A stretch of 64,000 nucleotides of DNA. It comes from JACPYM01 sp031423495 (GTDB taxonomy: Bacteria; Acidobacteriota; Blastocatellia; RBC074). A model generated the notes under the pieces. The model was not told where the DNA came from and did no database searches. It worked only from the letters and a program-made list of their open reading frames with translations. The stretch spans positions 1 to 64,000 of the forward strand of contig JANPFP010000152.1 in NCBI GenBank assembly GCA_031423495.1. The letters run 5' to 3'. The translations under genes and the position numbers were made by a program. Positions 27,067-37,000 of this stretch are shown piece by piece. The number at the start of each line of letters is the position of its first letter. Within the stretch, counting starts at the first letter, position 1.

Positions 27067-27507
27067 ATGCACACACTCATCAACGAATTCGCGCAAACCA
27101 TCGCTGAGAATTACACGAAGCTCGCGCTTATCACGAATGCAGACGCGACTGCCCCGCGCGCCGCAGGGAAGTGGTCGCCCAAAGAAATCATCGGACACCT
27201 GATTGATTCCGCCGCGAACAACCATCAGCGGTTCGTACGCGCGCAGCTTTATGACAATTACGATTCGTTGGGGTACGAGCAGGAACGGTGGGTGGCGGTG
27301 CAAGCCTATCAAGACGCTGCGTGGCAGGAATTGCTGACGTTGTGGAAGGCTTATAACGAACACCTCGTCCGCATCCTCGCGCTGATTCCCGATGACCAAC
27401 TTAGTCGCACCTTTCGCATCGCGGGCGGTGAACCGGTGACGCTGGATTATTGGGTCGAAGATTATTTGCGGCATATGCAAAACCACCTGAAGCAGATATT
27501 GAATTGA
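27067..27507 (+). CDS. DinB-like four-helix-bundle protein
   Basis: 146 aa. It matches the DinB/YfiT-like superfamily: GKWSPKEIIGHLIDSAANNHQR carries the first metal His after a Trp-Ser-Pro turn, and the late pair in YLRHMQNHLKQ supplies the second His set. These proteins bind a divalent metal; many act as thiol transferases. It starts 9 bases after the pheS stop and ends 7 bases before the next gene, so it belongs to the pheS transcript. Confidence 0.82.
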   Translation: MHTLINEFAQTIAENYTKLALITNADATAPRAAGKWSPKEIIGHLIDSAANNHQRFVRAQLYDNYDSLGYEQERWVAVQAYQDAAWQELLTLWKAYNEHLVRILALIPDDQLSRTFRIAGGEPVTLDYWVEDYLRHMQNHLKQILN

Positions 27508-27514
27508 AGCGCTT

Positions 27515-28159
27515 ATGAGTTTGCCTGACCTGACCATTGAAAGGCTTCGTGCTGAAGCGGCGAATTTTTCGCGGCAGGAATCGCTGCATGGCGAGCCTTC
27601 GTTGTTTGGCGTGACGGATGGCAAGGCGATTGGCACATATCTCGAACAGAAGTTCAGGCGCTTCTTACAGCAACGCTATCAGTTCGTGGCAGGCAGTTCT
27701 GCGAACGGGATTGATTTCCCTGCGTTGCTGGTTGATCTCAAAGTTACGAGCGTTCGCCAGCCGCAATCGTCTTGCCCTTATAAATCGGCGCGGCAAGCGA
27801 TTTACGGGTTGGGTTATGGCCTGTTGGTTTTTGTTTATGACAAGACGGACGATGCCGAGACGCGAACAGCGCAGTTAAAAATTTTCCATACGATTTTTAT
27901 CGAAACGGAACGTACAGGCGATGAGCAAACGACGCGCGGCTTGCGACGTATTTTGGCGAACGAAGGAAATTGTGACGATGTGATGGCGTTTCTATTGGAA
28001 AGATATTTGGTCGCAGACGAGACAGAGGCTGAACCGTTAGCTAACGAGATTTTGAACACGCTTCCTGAGCAAGGTTTTTATCCGACTCCGGTTCGGGTGC
28101 AATTGTGGGAACCTCTCAGTCGGATGGCGAGTGTGACGATATCGCTGAACTTTTTGTAA
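27515..28159 (+). CDS. PD-(D/E)XK restriction-endonuclease-like protein
   Basis: 214 aa. The centre reads GTYLEQKFRRFLQQRYQF, then GIDFPALLVDLKVTS, which gives the Glu...Asp...Asp-x-Lys arrangement of the PD-(D/E)XK nuclease core, and continues QPQSSCPYKSARQAIYGLGY, typical of some type II restriction enzymes. No methyltransferase lies in the window, so if active it would lack a visible partner. It is placed tightly behind the DinB-like gene and before pheT. Function inferred from the motif only. Confidence 0.62.
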   Translation: MSLPDLTIERLRAEAANFSRQESLHGEPSLFGVTDGKAIGTYLEQKFRRFLQQRYQFVAGSSANGIDFPALLVDLKVTSVRQPQSSCPYKSARQAIYGLGYGLLVFVYDKTDDAETRTAQLKIFHTIFIETERTGDEQTTRGLRRILANEGNCDDVMAFLLERYLVADETEAEPLANEILNTLPEQGFYPTPVRVQLWEPLSRMASVTISLNFL

Positions 28160-28248
28160 TTGGAGGTTGGAATAAGGAACCCGATCAGCCCTTGCAATCA
28201 AAGCAACGCGTTGCTCAAAAGTGAAGAGATCGAACAGCAAGTCCATGT

Positions 28249-30348
28249 ATGAAGATTAGTTATAACTGGCTCAAAGAATTTGTAGACATCAACCTCGCTC
28301 CGCGCGAACTCGCCGAGCGGCTGACGATGGTTGGCCTCGCCGTGGACGCCGTTGAAACGCACGGCGACGATGCTGTGTTGGAAATAGACTTGACCTCCAA
28401 TCGGCCTGATTGCTTGTCACATCTGGGCGTAGCGCGCGAGGTCTTCGCCATCGTTGGCATCGTCGGGCAGCCGATGAAATTCATGAGCGCAAGCGGAAAG
28501 CAAGGCGATGCGGCGTTAAAGACCGCTGAACTCACAAGCGTTGAAATCACTGCGCCGGAATTGTGTCCGCGTTATACGGCGCGATTGATTCGCGGCGTGA
28601 AGGTCAAACCTTCGCCGGAGTGGTTGGTTAAGCGTTTGGAAGTGATGGGGCAGCGCAGCGTGAATAACATCGCGGACATTACGAATTACGTGATGCTGGC
28701 GTTGGGGCAGCCGCTGCATGCTTTTGATTTCGAGATGCTCAAGGGCAAGCGCATCGTAGTTCGTCGCGCGAGTGAAGGCGAAAAGATCGTTACGCTCGAC
28801 AAAGAAGAACGTACGTTGACCAGTGCGATGCTGGTGATTGCCGATGCCGAACGTCCGGTGGCGTTGGGCGGCATCAAGGGCGGCGAAGATTCGGGTATTA
28901 CCGACAAGACCGTAGACGTGTTGTTAGAGGCAGCGTATTTCACGCCCGCGCCGATTCGGGCTACGTCAAAGGCTTTGGGGTTGGCGACTGAGGCTTCTTA
29001 TCGTTATGAACGCGGCACTGACCCTGAGATTGTCGCGGTGGCTTCTGACACGGCGGCGTGGCTGATTGCGGAACTCGCGGGCGGCACGGTGTCTGATGAA
29101 TTGATTGACGTATATCCAGGCCAAGACGCGCTGTCGGCGAAACGCAAATCCGTCACGATGCGGCTCGCGCGTTATCGTGCGTTGACGGGGTTGGACGTTG
29201 AATTGAATGAAGCCGCGCGCATTCTCACGGCGTTGGGAATGGATTCAACCGTTGATGAAACTGCGCAATCGTTGACGGTGCAGTCGCCTTCGTGGCGTAT
29301 AGACATCGGCATCGAAGAAGACCTGATCGAAGAAGTCGCGCGCATCAACGGCTACGATAAGTTGCAAACCAGCTTGCCGGGCAGCGCAGGCGCGGGTTCG
29401 TTGTTGCCGGGCGAAACCGAACGCCGCAACGTGCGACGTTCGCTCACGGGCTTGGGTTATCACGAAGCCGTGAGTTTCAGTTTTGTGAGTGCGGCGAGCG
29501 ATGCGCTTTTCAGCGAGACGCCGCGCGTACAGTTGAGCAATCCGATTGACGTAGAGTTAGACGTGATGCGTACCAATCTGTTGGGCGGCTTGCTCGGCGC
29601 GTTGTCGCACAATTTCAATCACGGTTCGCGCAACGTGCGGATGTTTGAATTCGGTAAATGCTTTGCAGCAGTTGGCGGCGAGCGTCCGATGGAAACGGAG
29701 CGGCTGGCTTTGGTGGCGACGGGCGCGCGCAATGCCGACGATTGGCAAGCAGGGAAGACGGCGCTGGATTTTTATGACGTGAAAGGTGCGCTCGAAACTT
29801 TGCTTGAAACGGCAGGCGTGACGGGCTGGCAATTCACGGCTGACGCGAGCTTGCCTGCACATTTGCATCTATATTTGCATCCGGGACGTGCTGCGATAGT
29901 ATCTCGCGGCGCTGAAGCTTCAAGACAAGTGGGGGGCCATGTAGGCCAACTCCATCCACGCATCGCGGCGCAATACAAATTCAAACAACCGGTATTTGTG
30001 GCGGAACTGGACTTCGGCGCGTTGTTGCAAGCCGAACGTCGCGCGTCGCGTTACCAGCCGCTGCATAAGTTCCCGCAAGCGCAACGTGACACGGCGTTGC
30101 TGATTGATACGACAGTGAATTACGCGGCGCTCGAAGCGGCTTTGTATGATTTGCAGTTGCCCGAACTCGTCAACGTGCGGTTGTTTGATCGTTACGTGGG
30201 CAAGGAACTGCCCGCCGGCAAACACTCGCTGGCGCTTTCGGTGACTTATCGTTTGGCAGAAAAAACCCTGACCGACGAAGAAGTCAACGCAGCGCACGAG
30301 CGCGTGACGATGACCTTGAAGACGCAGTTCGGCGCAGAGATTCGCTGA
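28249..30348 (+). CDS. pheT: Phenylalanyl-tRNA synthetase beta chain, short form
   Basis: 699 aa, about 100 shorter than common beta chains. It opens MKISYNWLKEFVDI but passes directly from VGLAVDAVETHGDDAVLEIDLTSNR into the B3/B4 region; the N-terminal EMAPII/OB tRNA-binding domain usually inserted there is absent. B3/B4 (RYTARLIRGV), B5 (RKSVTMRLARYRALTG), the catalytic-like core and the C-terminal ferredoxin-fold anticodon-binding domain (FPQAQRDTALLID...LTDEEVNAAHERV) are present. It lies downstream of pheS in the same direction but separated by two genes and an 89-base gap with its own ggagg. Confidence 0.96.
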   Translation: MKISYNWLKEFVDINLAPRELAERLTMVGLAVDAVETHGDDAVLEIDLTSNRPDCLSHLGVAREVFAIVGIVGQPMKFMSASGKQGDAALKTAELTSVEITAPELCPRYTARLIRGVKVKPSPEWLVKRLEVMGQRSVNNIADITNYVMLALGQPLHAFDFEMLKGKRIVVRRASEGEKIVTLDKEERTLTSAMLVIADAERPVALGGIKGGEDSGITDKTVDVLLEAAYFTPAPIRATSKALGLATEASYRYERGTDPEIVAVASDTAAWLIAELAGGTVSDELIDVYPGQDALSAKRKSVTMRLARYRALTGLDVELNEAARILTALGMDSTVDETAQSLTVQSPSWRIDIGIEEDLIEEVARINGYDKLQTSLPGSAGAGSLLPGETERRNVRRSLTGLGYHEAVSFSFVSAASDALFSETPRVQLSNPIDVELDVMRTNLLGGLLGALSHNFNHGSRNVRMFEFGKCFAAVGGERPMETERLALVATGARNADDWQAGKTALDFYDVKGALETLLETAGVTGWQFTADASLPAHLHLYLHPGRAAIVSRGAEASRQVGGHVGQLHPRIAAQYKFKQPVFVAELDFGALLQAERRASRYQPLHKFPQAQRDTALLIDTTVNYAALEAALYDLQLPELVNVRLFDRYVGKELPAGKHSLALSVTYRLAEKTLTDEEVNAAHERVTMTLKTQFGAEIR

Positions 30349-30350
30349 TC

Positions 30351-30434
30351 GTACAACAACCTTTCCAGGTTGTTGCGCTCTTCGCAATGGGCCGCTTGAT
30401 AGACACCCCAGCAACCTGGAAAGGTTGCTGTACT
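30351..30434. repeat. GCAACCT-type palindromic repeat, copy 2
   Basis: Arms gtacaacaacctttccagg (30351) and cctggaaaggttgctgtac (ending 30433) differ by two bases across 25. Same family as 14947-15054. It lies 3 bases after the pheT stop. Confidence 0.88.
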
Positions 30435-30448
30435 TTTGAGAGATGATT

Positions 30449-30721
30449 ATGACGGCTACTGGCTTAGACAAATTCGCCCATCTCGAAGACAAAATTTATC
30501 GCGCGGTCGAACGCTGCAAGATGTTGCAGCAGGAAAAAGAACGGCTCGAACAGGAAAATTCCGCCTTGCGCAGCAACGTCGGGCAACTCAACGGCGAGCG
30601 CGAACACGCTGAGACCAACGTACACAAGCTGCTGGCCGAACGCGATAAGTTGCGTATGAAAGTCGAAGCCATGCTCGACACGATTGCCGTGTTGGAAATG
30701 GAAGCCGAGGTGAAAAAATAA
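30449..30721 (+). CDS. ZapB-like coiled-coil protein
   Basis: About 90 aa, nearly all predicted coiled coil (AVERCKMLQQEKERLEQENS, then LAERDKLRMKVEAML). The ATG at 30449 has gagag seven bases upstream; an ATG two codons earlier is possible. Its stop TAA is directly followed by the zapA ATG. In many bacteria a small coiled-coil gene of this kind precedes zapA; the role of crosslinking at the division ring is inferred from that pairing. Confidence 0.72.
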   Translation: MTATGLDKFAHLEDKIYRAVERCKMLQQEKERLEQENSALRSNVGQLNGEREHAETNVHKLLAERDKLRMKVEAMLDTIAVLEMEAEVKK

Positions 30722-31027
30722 ATGAATCAACGCCCCGCCCAAACTGTGCGCGTAGAAATTTTCAATCAGATTTACGCGCTGCGTGCTGAAGACGGCGACG
30801 CCGAGCGTACGCAGGCGCTGGCTGGCAAAGTAGATAAAACCATGCGTGACATTGCGAAACAATTGGCTACGGCTGATTCGTTGAAGGTAGCGATTCTGGC
30901 CGCGTTGCATCTAGCGGCAGAATTGCAACAGTCGAATGATAAGTACGATGCGTTGAACAGCGATCTCGCCGCGCGCAGCGCCGAATGCGTTGAAGTACTC
31001 GACCAGGTGTTGAAGGCGGGGCGGTGA
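30722..31027 (+). CDS. zapA: Cell division protein ZapA
   Basis: 101 aa, normal length. N-terminal globular part (TVRVEIFNQIYALRAEDGD, then RTQALAGKVDKTMRDI) and a C-terminal helix (KVAILAALHLAAELQQSND) match ZapA, which bundles FtsZ filaments. It is translationally coupled to the coiled-coil gene (TAA then ATG). The pheT-zapB-zapA order recalls the common pheT/zapA neighbourhood. No 6S RNA was identified in the short gap behind it. Confidence 0.88.
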   Translation: MNQRPAQTVRVEIFNQIYALRAEDGDAERTQALAGKVDKTMRDIAKQLATADSLKVAILAALHLAAELQQSNDKYDALNSDLAARSAECVEVLDQVLKAGR

Positions 31028-31132
31028 AAAGGCATGGCGAGTCAATAAATTCAGAAGCAATCATCCAGTGGCGATAAGCGAAAAGCTGAGGCCGCTTTTT
31101 TTATGTATTCAAGAAAACCACAAGGAATGAGT

Positions 31133-32833
31133 GTGAGAACGAAACAATTATTAAGCGCAGCGTTGAGCGTCTTTTTGCTATTGCCGATGACGGCGATGGC
31201 GCAGCGCAAAAACGCGAAGCCTGTTAAAGAAACGCCAGCAGATGCGAAGGCCGGACTCGACGCGATCACGGCTGAACAGATGCGCCAGATGCTGACCTTC
31301 ATCGCGGCTGATGAACTCGAAGGACGCAATACGCCTTCGCAAGGGTTAGACATCGCGGCGAAGTTTTTGGCTTACAACTTGTCGCGTTGGGGATTCAAAC
31401 CGGCGGGCGATAACGGCACATATTTTCAGCATTTCAACTTGCGGCGCGGACAGATTGACGGTGGACAGACTACGCTGGCGTTGGGCGCGCAGACCTTCAA
31501 GTTCGGCGATGATTTGTTGCCGCGCCCGTTGATCGGCAAAGCGCAGGGCAAGCTCGTTTACGTGGGGCATGGCCTGATGGTGAAAGCCAAAAACGTAAAC
31601 GCCTTTGCCGGGCTGGACGTGAAAGACAAGATCGTCATCGCGTCGGAAGGCTCTTTTCCGGCGGGTGTTCAGCCGAATGATTTGAGCGGCAAACTGGGTG
31701 TTGATTACGACACGGCGTCGCATTACGCACTGACGCACGGCGCGCGAGGCGTGTTGCTCGTGCCTAGTCCGACCATACTCAAATCGTGGGATCGTTTGAA
31801 AAGCTCTATGTCGTCGAACAGCCGCCCCAGCATTGATAAAACAGGTGAGGAACCGAGCGCGTTGCCAACCGCTTATGTTGGCGAAAAGACGCTGAACGCT
31901 TTATTCGATGGCGAACGAGTTAGCGGTGCTGCCGTTTTGCAAGAAGCGGCGAACGTCAAGTTTAGCGATTCGTTCGCGCTCAAGGGCGACAAAGAAGTGA
32001 CGCTTAACGTGGCGGGCAATCTCGAAATTTTGCCTACGCAAAATGTGGTAGCGATTTGGGAAGGCAGCGACGCGGCGCTCAAGCAGGAATACGTAGCGGT
32101 GGGCGCGCATTACGATCACATCGGCGGGCGCGTGCCATCCGATCAAGGCAAGACCGACAACTGGTCGCGCTATCGTTTGTTCCTCGACGCAGCGGGACGC
32201 GCAGGCGGCAAAGATTCGTTATCGAACGGCGCAGATGATGACGGTTCGGGTACGACCGGCGTACTGGCGATTGCCGAAGCGTTGACCAAAGCGCCAAAGT
32301 CGAAGCGTTCAATTTTGCTGGTTTGGCACGCGGGCGAAGAGTGGGGCTTGTGGGGTTCTGAGTATTTCACAGACCATCCGACGGTTCCGCTGGATAAGAT
32401 CGTCACGCAACTCAACATTGACATGATCGGTCGCAGCCGCGCTGCCGATAACAAGAACGACCGCGATAAAGGACTGACCGATCCGAATTCGATTTATGTC
32501 ATCGGCTCTAAAAAGATGAGCAGCGAGTTGGGCGAGTTAAGCGAAGCGGTCAACGCCGGTTATCTCAAGCTGGGCTTTGATTATAAATACGACGACCCGA
32601 ATGACACTGAGCGGCTGTTCTATCGCAGCGATCATTACAATTACGCGCGCAAAGGCGTACCGATTATTTTCTACTTCGACGGCATTCACGTTGATTACCA
32701 CGGCACTGACGATGAAGTTGATCGCATTGATTTCGAGAAGATGGAAAAGGTCACGCGGACGGTGTTCGCTACGATGTGGGAACTGGCGAATCGCGCGACG
32801 CGCGTGAAAGTGGACAAGCAGCTTTCACAGTAG
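31133..32833 (+). CDS. Secreted M28 aminopeptidase with PA domain
   Basis: About 566 aa. The GTG at 31133 has aagga six bases upstream and directly begins the signal peptide; an ATG at 31103 would add 10 residues. A PA insert (about 110-260, AQGKLVYVGHGL) precedes the M28 catalytic part: His in VGAHYDHIGG, Asp in NGADDDGSG, the Glu pair in HAGEEWGLWG, Asp in NIDMIGR and the late His in HVDYHGTDDE, so all five ligands of the dizinc site are present. It probably removes N-terminal residues from extracellular peptides. Confidence 0.92.
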   Translation: MRTKQLLSAALSVFLLLPMTAMAQRKNAKPVKETPADAKAGLDAITAEQMRQMLTFIAADELEGRNTPSQGLDIAAKFLAYNLSRWGFKPAGDNGTYFQHFNLRRGQIDGGQTTLALGAQTFKFGDDLLPRPLIGKAQGKLVYVGHGLMVKAKNVNAFAGLDVKDKIVIASEGSFPAGVQPNDLSGKLGVDYDTASHYALTHGARGVLLVPSPTILKSWDRLKSSMSSNSRPSIDKTGEEPSALPTAYVGEKTLNALFDGERVSGAAVLQEAANVKFSDSFALKGDKEVTLNVAGNLEILPTQNVVAIWEGSDAALKQEYVAVGAHYDHIGGRVPSDQGKTDNWSRYRLFLDAAGRAGGKDSLSNGADDDGSGTTGVLAIAEALTKAPKSKRSILLVWHAGEEWGLWGSEYFTDHPTVPLDKIVTQLNIDMIGRSRAADNKNDRDKGLTDPNSIYVIGSKKMSSELGELSEAVNAGYLKLGFDYKYDDPNDTERLFYRSDHYNYARKGVPIIFYFDGIHVDYHGTDDEVDRIDFEKMEKVTRTVFATMWELANRATRVKVDKQLSQ

Positions 32834-32927
32834 GGATCAATAAGCGCGCTTGACGCTCTCAACGTGCTTCACGCACGATGCTGGCTCATTCCATTCAATT
32901 TACTGACAGAATAAGGAGAGGCACTAT

Positions 32928-33731
32928 ATGCAAATTTTCAGAACTCTTTCCCGACTGAGTGTGTGCGCCGTGCTGGCGTTTGGCGCGCAACTGGTTAGCG
33001 CGCAGGCACTGACCAAAGTCGAACGCCCCGCTGGCGTGACCAAACAAATGGCGGAACGCGGTCAGCAAGACGAAGCGGCTCCGGCCATCAGAATCATCAG
33101 TCCCAAAGCGAACGAAGTCATCAAGGGCGACAGTGCGCCGTTGGTGCTTGAGTTGAGCGGCGATTTGAAAGGCTATCATCCGCACAAAGAACCGACGACG
33201 GGGATGGGCAATCACATTCACGTGATTCTCGACAACAACGCTTATGAAGCCTATTACGACATCAAGACGCCGTTCACGATTCCGAACCTGGGGCCGGGAC
33301 AGCATACGATTCGGGTATTCGCTTCGCGCCCGTGGCACGAGAGCTATAAGAACAACAGTTCGTTTGCGATGGTGACGTTCTCGGCTGTGAACGCCAAAGC
33401 CACTGCTGCCACGCGGGTCGCGGCGAAAAGCGGCAAGCCGTTGCTGACCTATAGCCGTCCCAAGGGCGAATATAAAGGCGCGGCGGCTGATCCGATCATG
33501 ATTGATTTCTGGCTCGCCAACGCGAAGCTCAAAGGGCAAGGCGGCAAATATCAAGTGCGTTGCACGGTGGCCGGACAATCCATGCTGCTCGACAAATGGG
33601 AGCCGATTTGGCTAAGCGGTTGGACGGCGGGCAAGCATTCGATTCAACTCGAACTGCTCAATGACAAAGGCCAAGTCGTAGACAACGGCGGATACAACGT
33701 GACGACGCGCGAAATCACCGTGGTGAAGTAG
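32928..33731 (+). CDS. Exported protein of two tandem beta-sandwich modules, unknown
   Basis: 267 aa with a signal peptide (MQIFRTLSRLSVCAVLAFGAQ). Two repeated modules of about 110 residues: the first has IRIISPKANEVIKGDS...HIHVILDNNAYEAYYD...LGPGQHTIRVFASRPW, the second TYSRPKGEYKG...KWEPIWLSGWTAGKHSIQLELL. The pattern (P-G-x-H-x-I at the end of each) resembles FixH/DUF4399-like Ig folds that sit in the envelope. No catalytic residue stands out. The ATG follows ataaggagagg. Function not known. Confidence 0.75.
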   Translation: MQIFRTLSRLSVCAVLAFGAQLVSAQALTKVERPAGVTKQMAERGQQDEAAPAIRIISPKANEVIKGDSAPLVLELSGDLKGYHPHKEPTTGMGNHIHVILDNNAYEAYYDIKTPFTIPNLGPGQHTIRVFASRPWHESYKNNSSFAMVTFSAVNAKATAATRVAAKSGKPLLTYSRPKGEYKGAAADPIMIDFWLANAKLKGQGGKYQVRCTVAGQSMLLDKWEPIWLSGWTAGKHSIQLELLNDKGQVVDNGGYNVTTREITVVK

Positions 33732-33753
33732 CGGCAGCTTTCTCTTAACTTTT

Positions 33754-33803
33754 ACGGCCCATCGCTTGTGCGCTATTGGCGGACGCAGGCGATGGGCTGT
33801 TTG
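33754..33803 (+). terminator. Hairpin terminator
   Basis: acggcccatcgcttgtgcgc (33754) pairs with gcggacgcaggcgatgggctg (33779) with a few mismatches, followed by tttg. It lies 22 bases after the stop of the exported protein gene and before a separate palindrome. Confidence 0.55.
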
Positions 33804-33811
33804 CATGTACG

Positions 33812-33917
33812 GTGTCCGTAGCCCGACCGTTAGAGAGGGCTACTTTGCAATGGCGCTTATTGATACCAACGGGCGCGATGCCGAGGTAGCCCTCTCTAAC
33901 GGTCGGGCTACGGACAC
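33812..33917. repeat. Palindromic repeat with perfect 32-bp arms, gtagccctctctaac family
   Basis: gtgtccgtagcccgaccgtt (from 33812) through gggctac (33843) is matched exactly by the complement at 33886-33917. The loop is 42 bases. No second copy lies in the window. It fills part of the 313-base gap before the RND gene, which otherwise holds nothing recognisable except a terminator hairpin. Confidence 0.88.
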
Positions 33918-34044
33918 AAAGCCATTGCCGTAAAGATTTTCCGCAACTGTTAGGGCAACCGGTTCGTCTTTTACTTCAAGCGCGTCGGTCTGACAAAATG
34001 CGCGCCAGCGAAATTCATCAATAAATGCAGTAGCAGGAATTCAT

Positions 34045-37000
34045 ATGCAGAAGTTGGCAGAAATTTGTATCAAGCGTCCGGTGTTTGCCGCGATGATTAT
34101 TTTGGCGTTGGTCGTGGTGGGCGGTTCGAGTTATTTCAAGTTGGGCGTAGATCGTTTTCCGACGATTGACGTGCCGACGATTTACATTCGCGCGAGCCTG
34201 CCCGGCGCGGCGCCTGAAGAGATGGAAACCGGTGTCGTCAAAGTCATCGAAGACGCAGTCAACCGCGTCGAAGGCATCGAAACCATGCGCGGCGTAGCGC
34301 GAAACGGGCAAGCATTCATCATTCTCAATTTCGATCTTAACCGCGACATTGATACCGCTGCGCAAGATGTACGCGACCGTTTGCAAGGCATTGCGCGCGA
34401 ACTGCCAGCGGGAATGGACCCGCCTTCGGTCAACAAATCCGACAACGATTCTTATCCAATTATCACCGCCGCCATTTCAGGCAATCGTTCGCAACGCGAA
34501 CTTGCTGAGATTGCCGACAAACGCATTAAGGTCGAACTCGAACGCGCCAACGGCGTCGGTGAAGTTTTTGTCAACGGCGGCCCTAACCGTGCGATTAACG
34601 TTTGGGTAGATGCCGACCGCCTCGCCGCTTACCGCCTGCCGATCACGCAAATCCGCAACGCCATCGTGAGGCAAAACGCTGACGTACCTGGCGGCAATCT
34701 GGATGCAGGCGCGCGCGAACTCACGTTGCGCACGATGGGACGCATCATCGAGCCGCGCGATTTTGAGAACATCGTCGTCTCAACCGCAGGCGGAGCGCCG
34801 ATTCGCGTCCGCGATGTGGGTTACGTGACCGACGGCACCAAAGAAATGCGTTCGTTGTCGCGGTTGAACGGAGTGCCTTCGGTTTCGATTGGCGTGATTC
34901 GCCAGTCGGGCGCGAACACCGTCGCCGTGATCGAGGAAGTAAAGCAAAAGCTCAATCGCATTCAGGCCGCGATGCCCAGCGATGTGCGCATCGAAGTCAT
35001 TCAGGATCAGTCGCGCTATATCAACAACGCGCTGCACGAGATCAACGTGCATCTGGTGTTGGGCAGCATTCTGGCGTGTCTGGTCGTGTTGCTGTTTATG
35101 CGTTCGTGGCGCTCGACGGTGATTGCGGGCATTGCGATTCCGACGTCGGTGATTTCGACCTTCGGCATGATGCGCGTACTCGATTTCACCTTGAATAGCG
35201 TCACCATGCTGGCGCTCGTGCTAATGGTCGGCATCGTGATTGACGATGCCATCGTGATTCTCGAAAACATCTTTCGTTACATCGAAGAAAAGAAAATGCC
35301 GCCGATGCAAGCGGCCAAAGAGGCGACGCAGGAAATCGGAATGGCGGTCATGGCGACGACGCTTTCGCTGGTAGTCATCTTTTTGCCCGTGTCGTTTATG
35401 TCTTCGATTTCGGGACGGTTTCTTTATCAGTTCGGGCTGACGGCTTCGGTGGCGATTATGGTCAGCTTGCTGGTTTCGTTCACGCTGACGCCGATGATGA
35501 GCGCGCGCCTGTTAAAAGCGGGCGATGGTGCGAGCGATCATGACGGAGCCTCGCGCCGGGGCTTTTACCGTTGGATTGACGCGGCCTATACGTGGATGTT
35601 GCACGCGGTGATGCGTTGGCGTTGGGCGGTGGTTTTGCTGGCGGTTGGGGTCATCGCCACGACGCCGTATTTTTACGGACAAGTGCGGCAGGAATTTATT
35701 CCCTCTAACACCGATGAAGGCGAGTTCAGCGTGAACCTCAGCGCGCCCGAAGGCACGAGCCTTTCAGCGATGAACGAGGCGATTCAAGCGGTCGAAGCTG
35801 ACTTGAGCGATAAGAAAAAATTCCCCGAAATTCGCTTGATGCTGGCTTCGGTCGGCGGCGGTATGGGCGGCTTTTCTAACTCGATCAATAACGGCGAAAT
35901 TTATATTCGTATTGCCTCGCACGAAGAACGTACGGTCAATCTGGGCAAGTTCTGGCAGGGACTAAAAGCAGGCCGTCCGCTGGCGGTGTTCGACGGCAAT
36001 TATTCTTCGCGCGACGTGATGGGACGCATTCGGGGCGCGTTGCGCAAATACACTCACTTGCGGCCTTCCGTGCGCAATCCGCAATCCATCAATCTGGGCA
36101 GCGGCCCTTCCGATCTTGATTTCAGTTTGCGTGGCCCTGACGTGATGAAGCTGTATAACGCGGCCAACGAGATGCGCGAGTGGGGATTGACTAACGGATT
36201 AGTTGACCCTGACGTTTCGCTCAAAATTGATAAGCCCGAGTTGCGCGTCAGGATTGATCGCCAACGCGCCGCTGACCTGGGCGTAGACCCGACTGACATC
36301 GCGACGGCCTTGCGTTTGATGGTGGGCGGCGATGATCGCGTCTCGCGCTTTCACGATGAAGCGGTCAACGAAGATTACGATGTCGAAGTCCGGCTCGAAA
36401 AAGGCGACCGCAACGATGCCGATACGGTTTCGCGGTTATTCGTGAGTTCCAACAAACTCGGTCTGGTTTCGCTCGACAATATCGTCACGCTCGAAAAAGC
36501 CATCGCTTCGTCGCGCATTGACCGGCAAGATCGCCAGCGCGTCGTCAGCGTACGCGCTTCTATCGCGCCCCAATACGGCTTGCAGGATCGCATGGACGCC
36601 ATGCGCGTGGAATTTGCCCGCAAGAATTTAGGTTCCGAATACAGTTACCTGATCGGTGGACGGGGACGCGAACTCGAACGTACGTTCAGCGAATTCATTC
36701 TCGCTTTTATGTTGTCGGTCGCGTTTATGTACATGATCCTCGCGTCGCAATTTGAGAGCGTGATTCACCCGATCACGATTCTATTGAGCATTCCGCTGTC
36801 GGTTCCGTTTGCGATGCTGTCGCTGTGGTGGATGAACGACACGCTCAATCTTTATTCGGCGCTCGGCATTCTCGTGCTGTTCGGTGTCGTGAAGAAAAAC
36901 TCCATCCTGCAAATTGATCACATGAACGGGCTACGTGCGAAAGGAATGGAACGCTATCAGGCGATCATTCAAGCCAACCGTGATCGCCTGCGTCCAATTC

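Noticed and set aside
31028..31102. 6S RNA after zapA
   Set aside because: The gap is too short for a 6S RNA.
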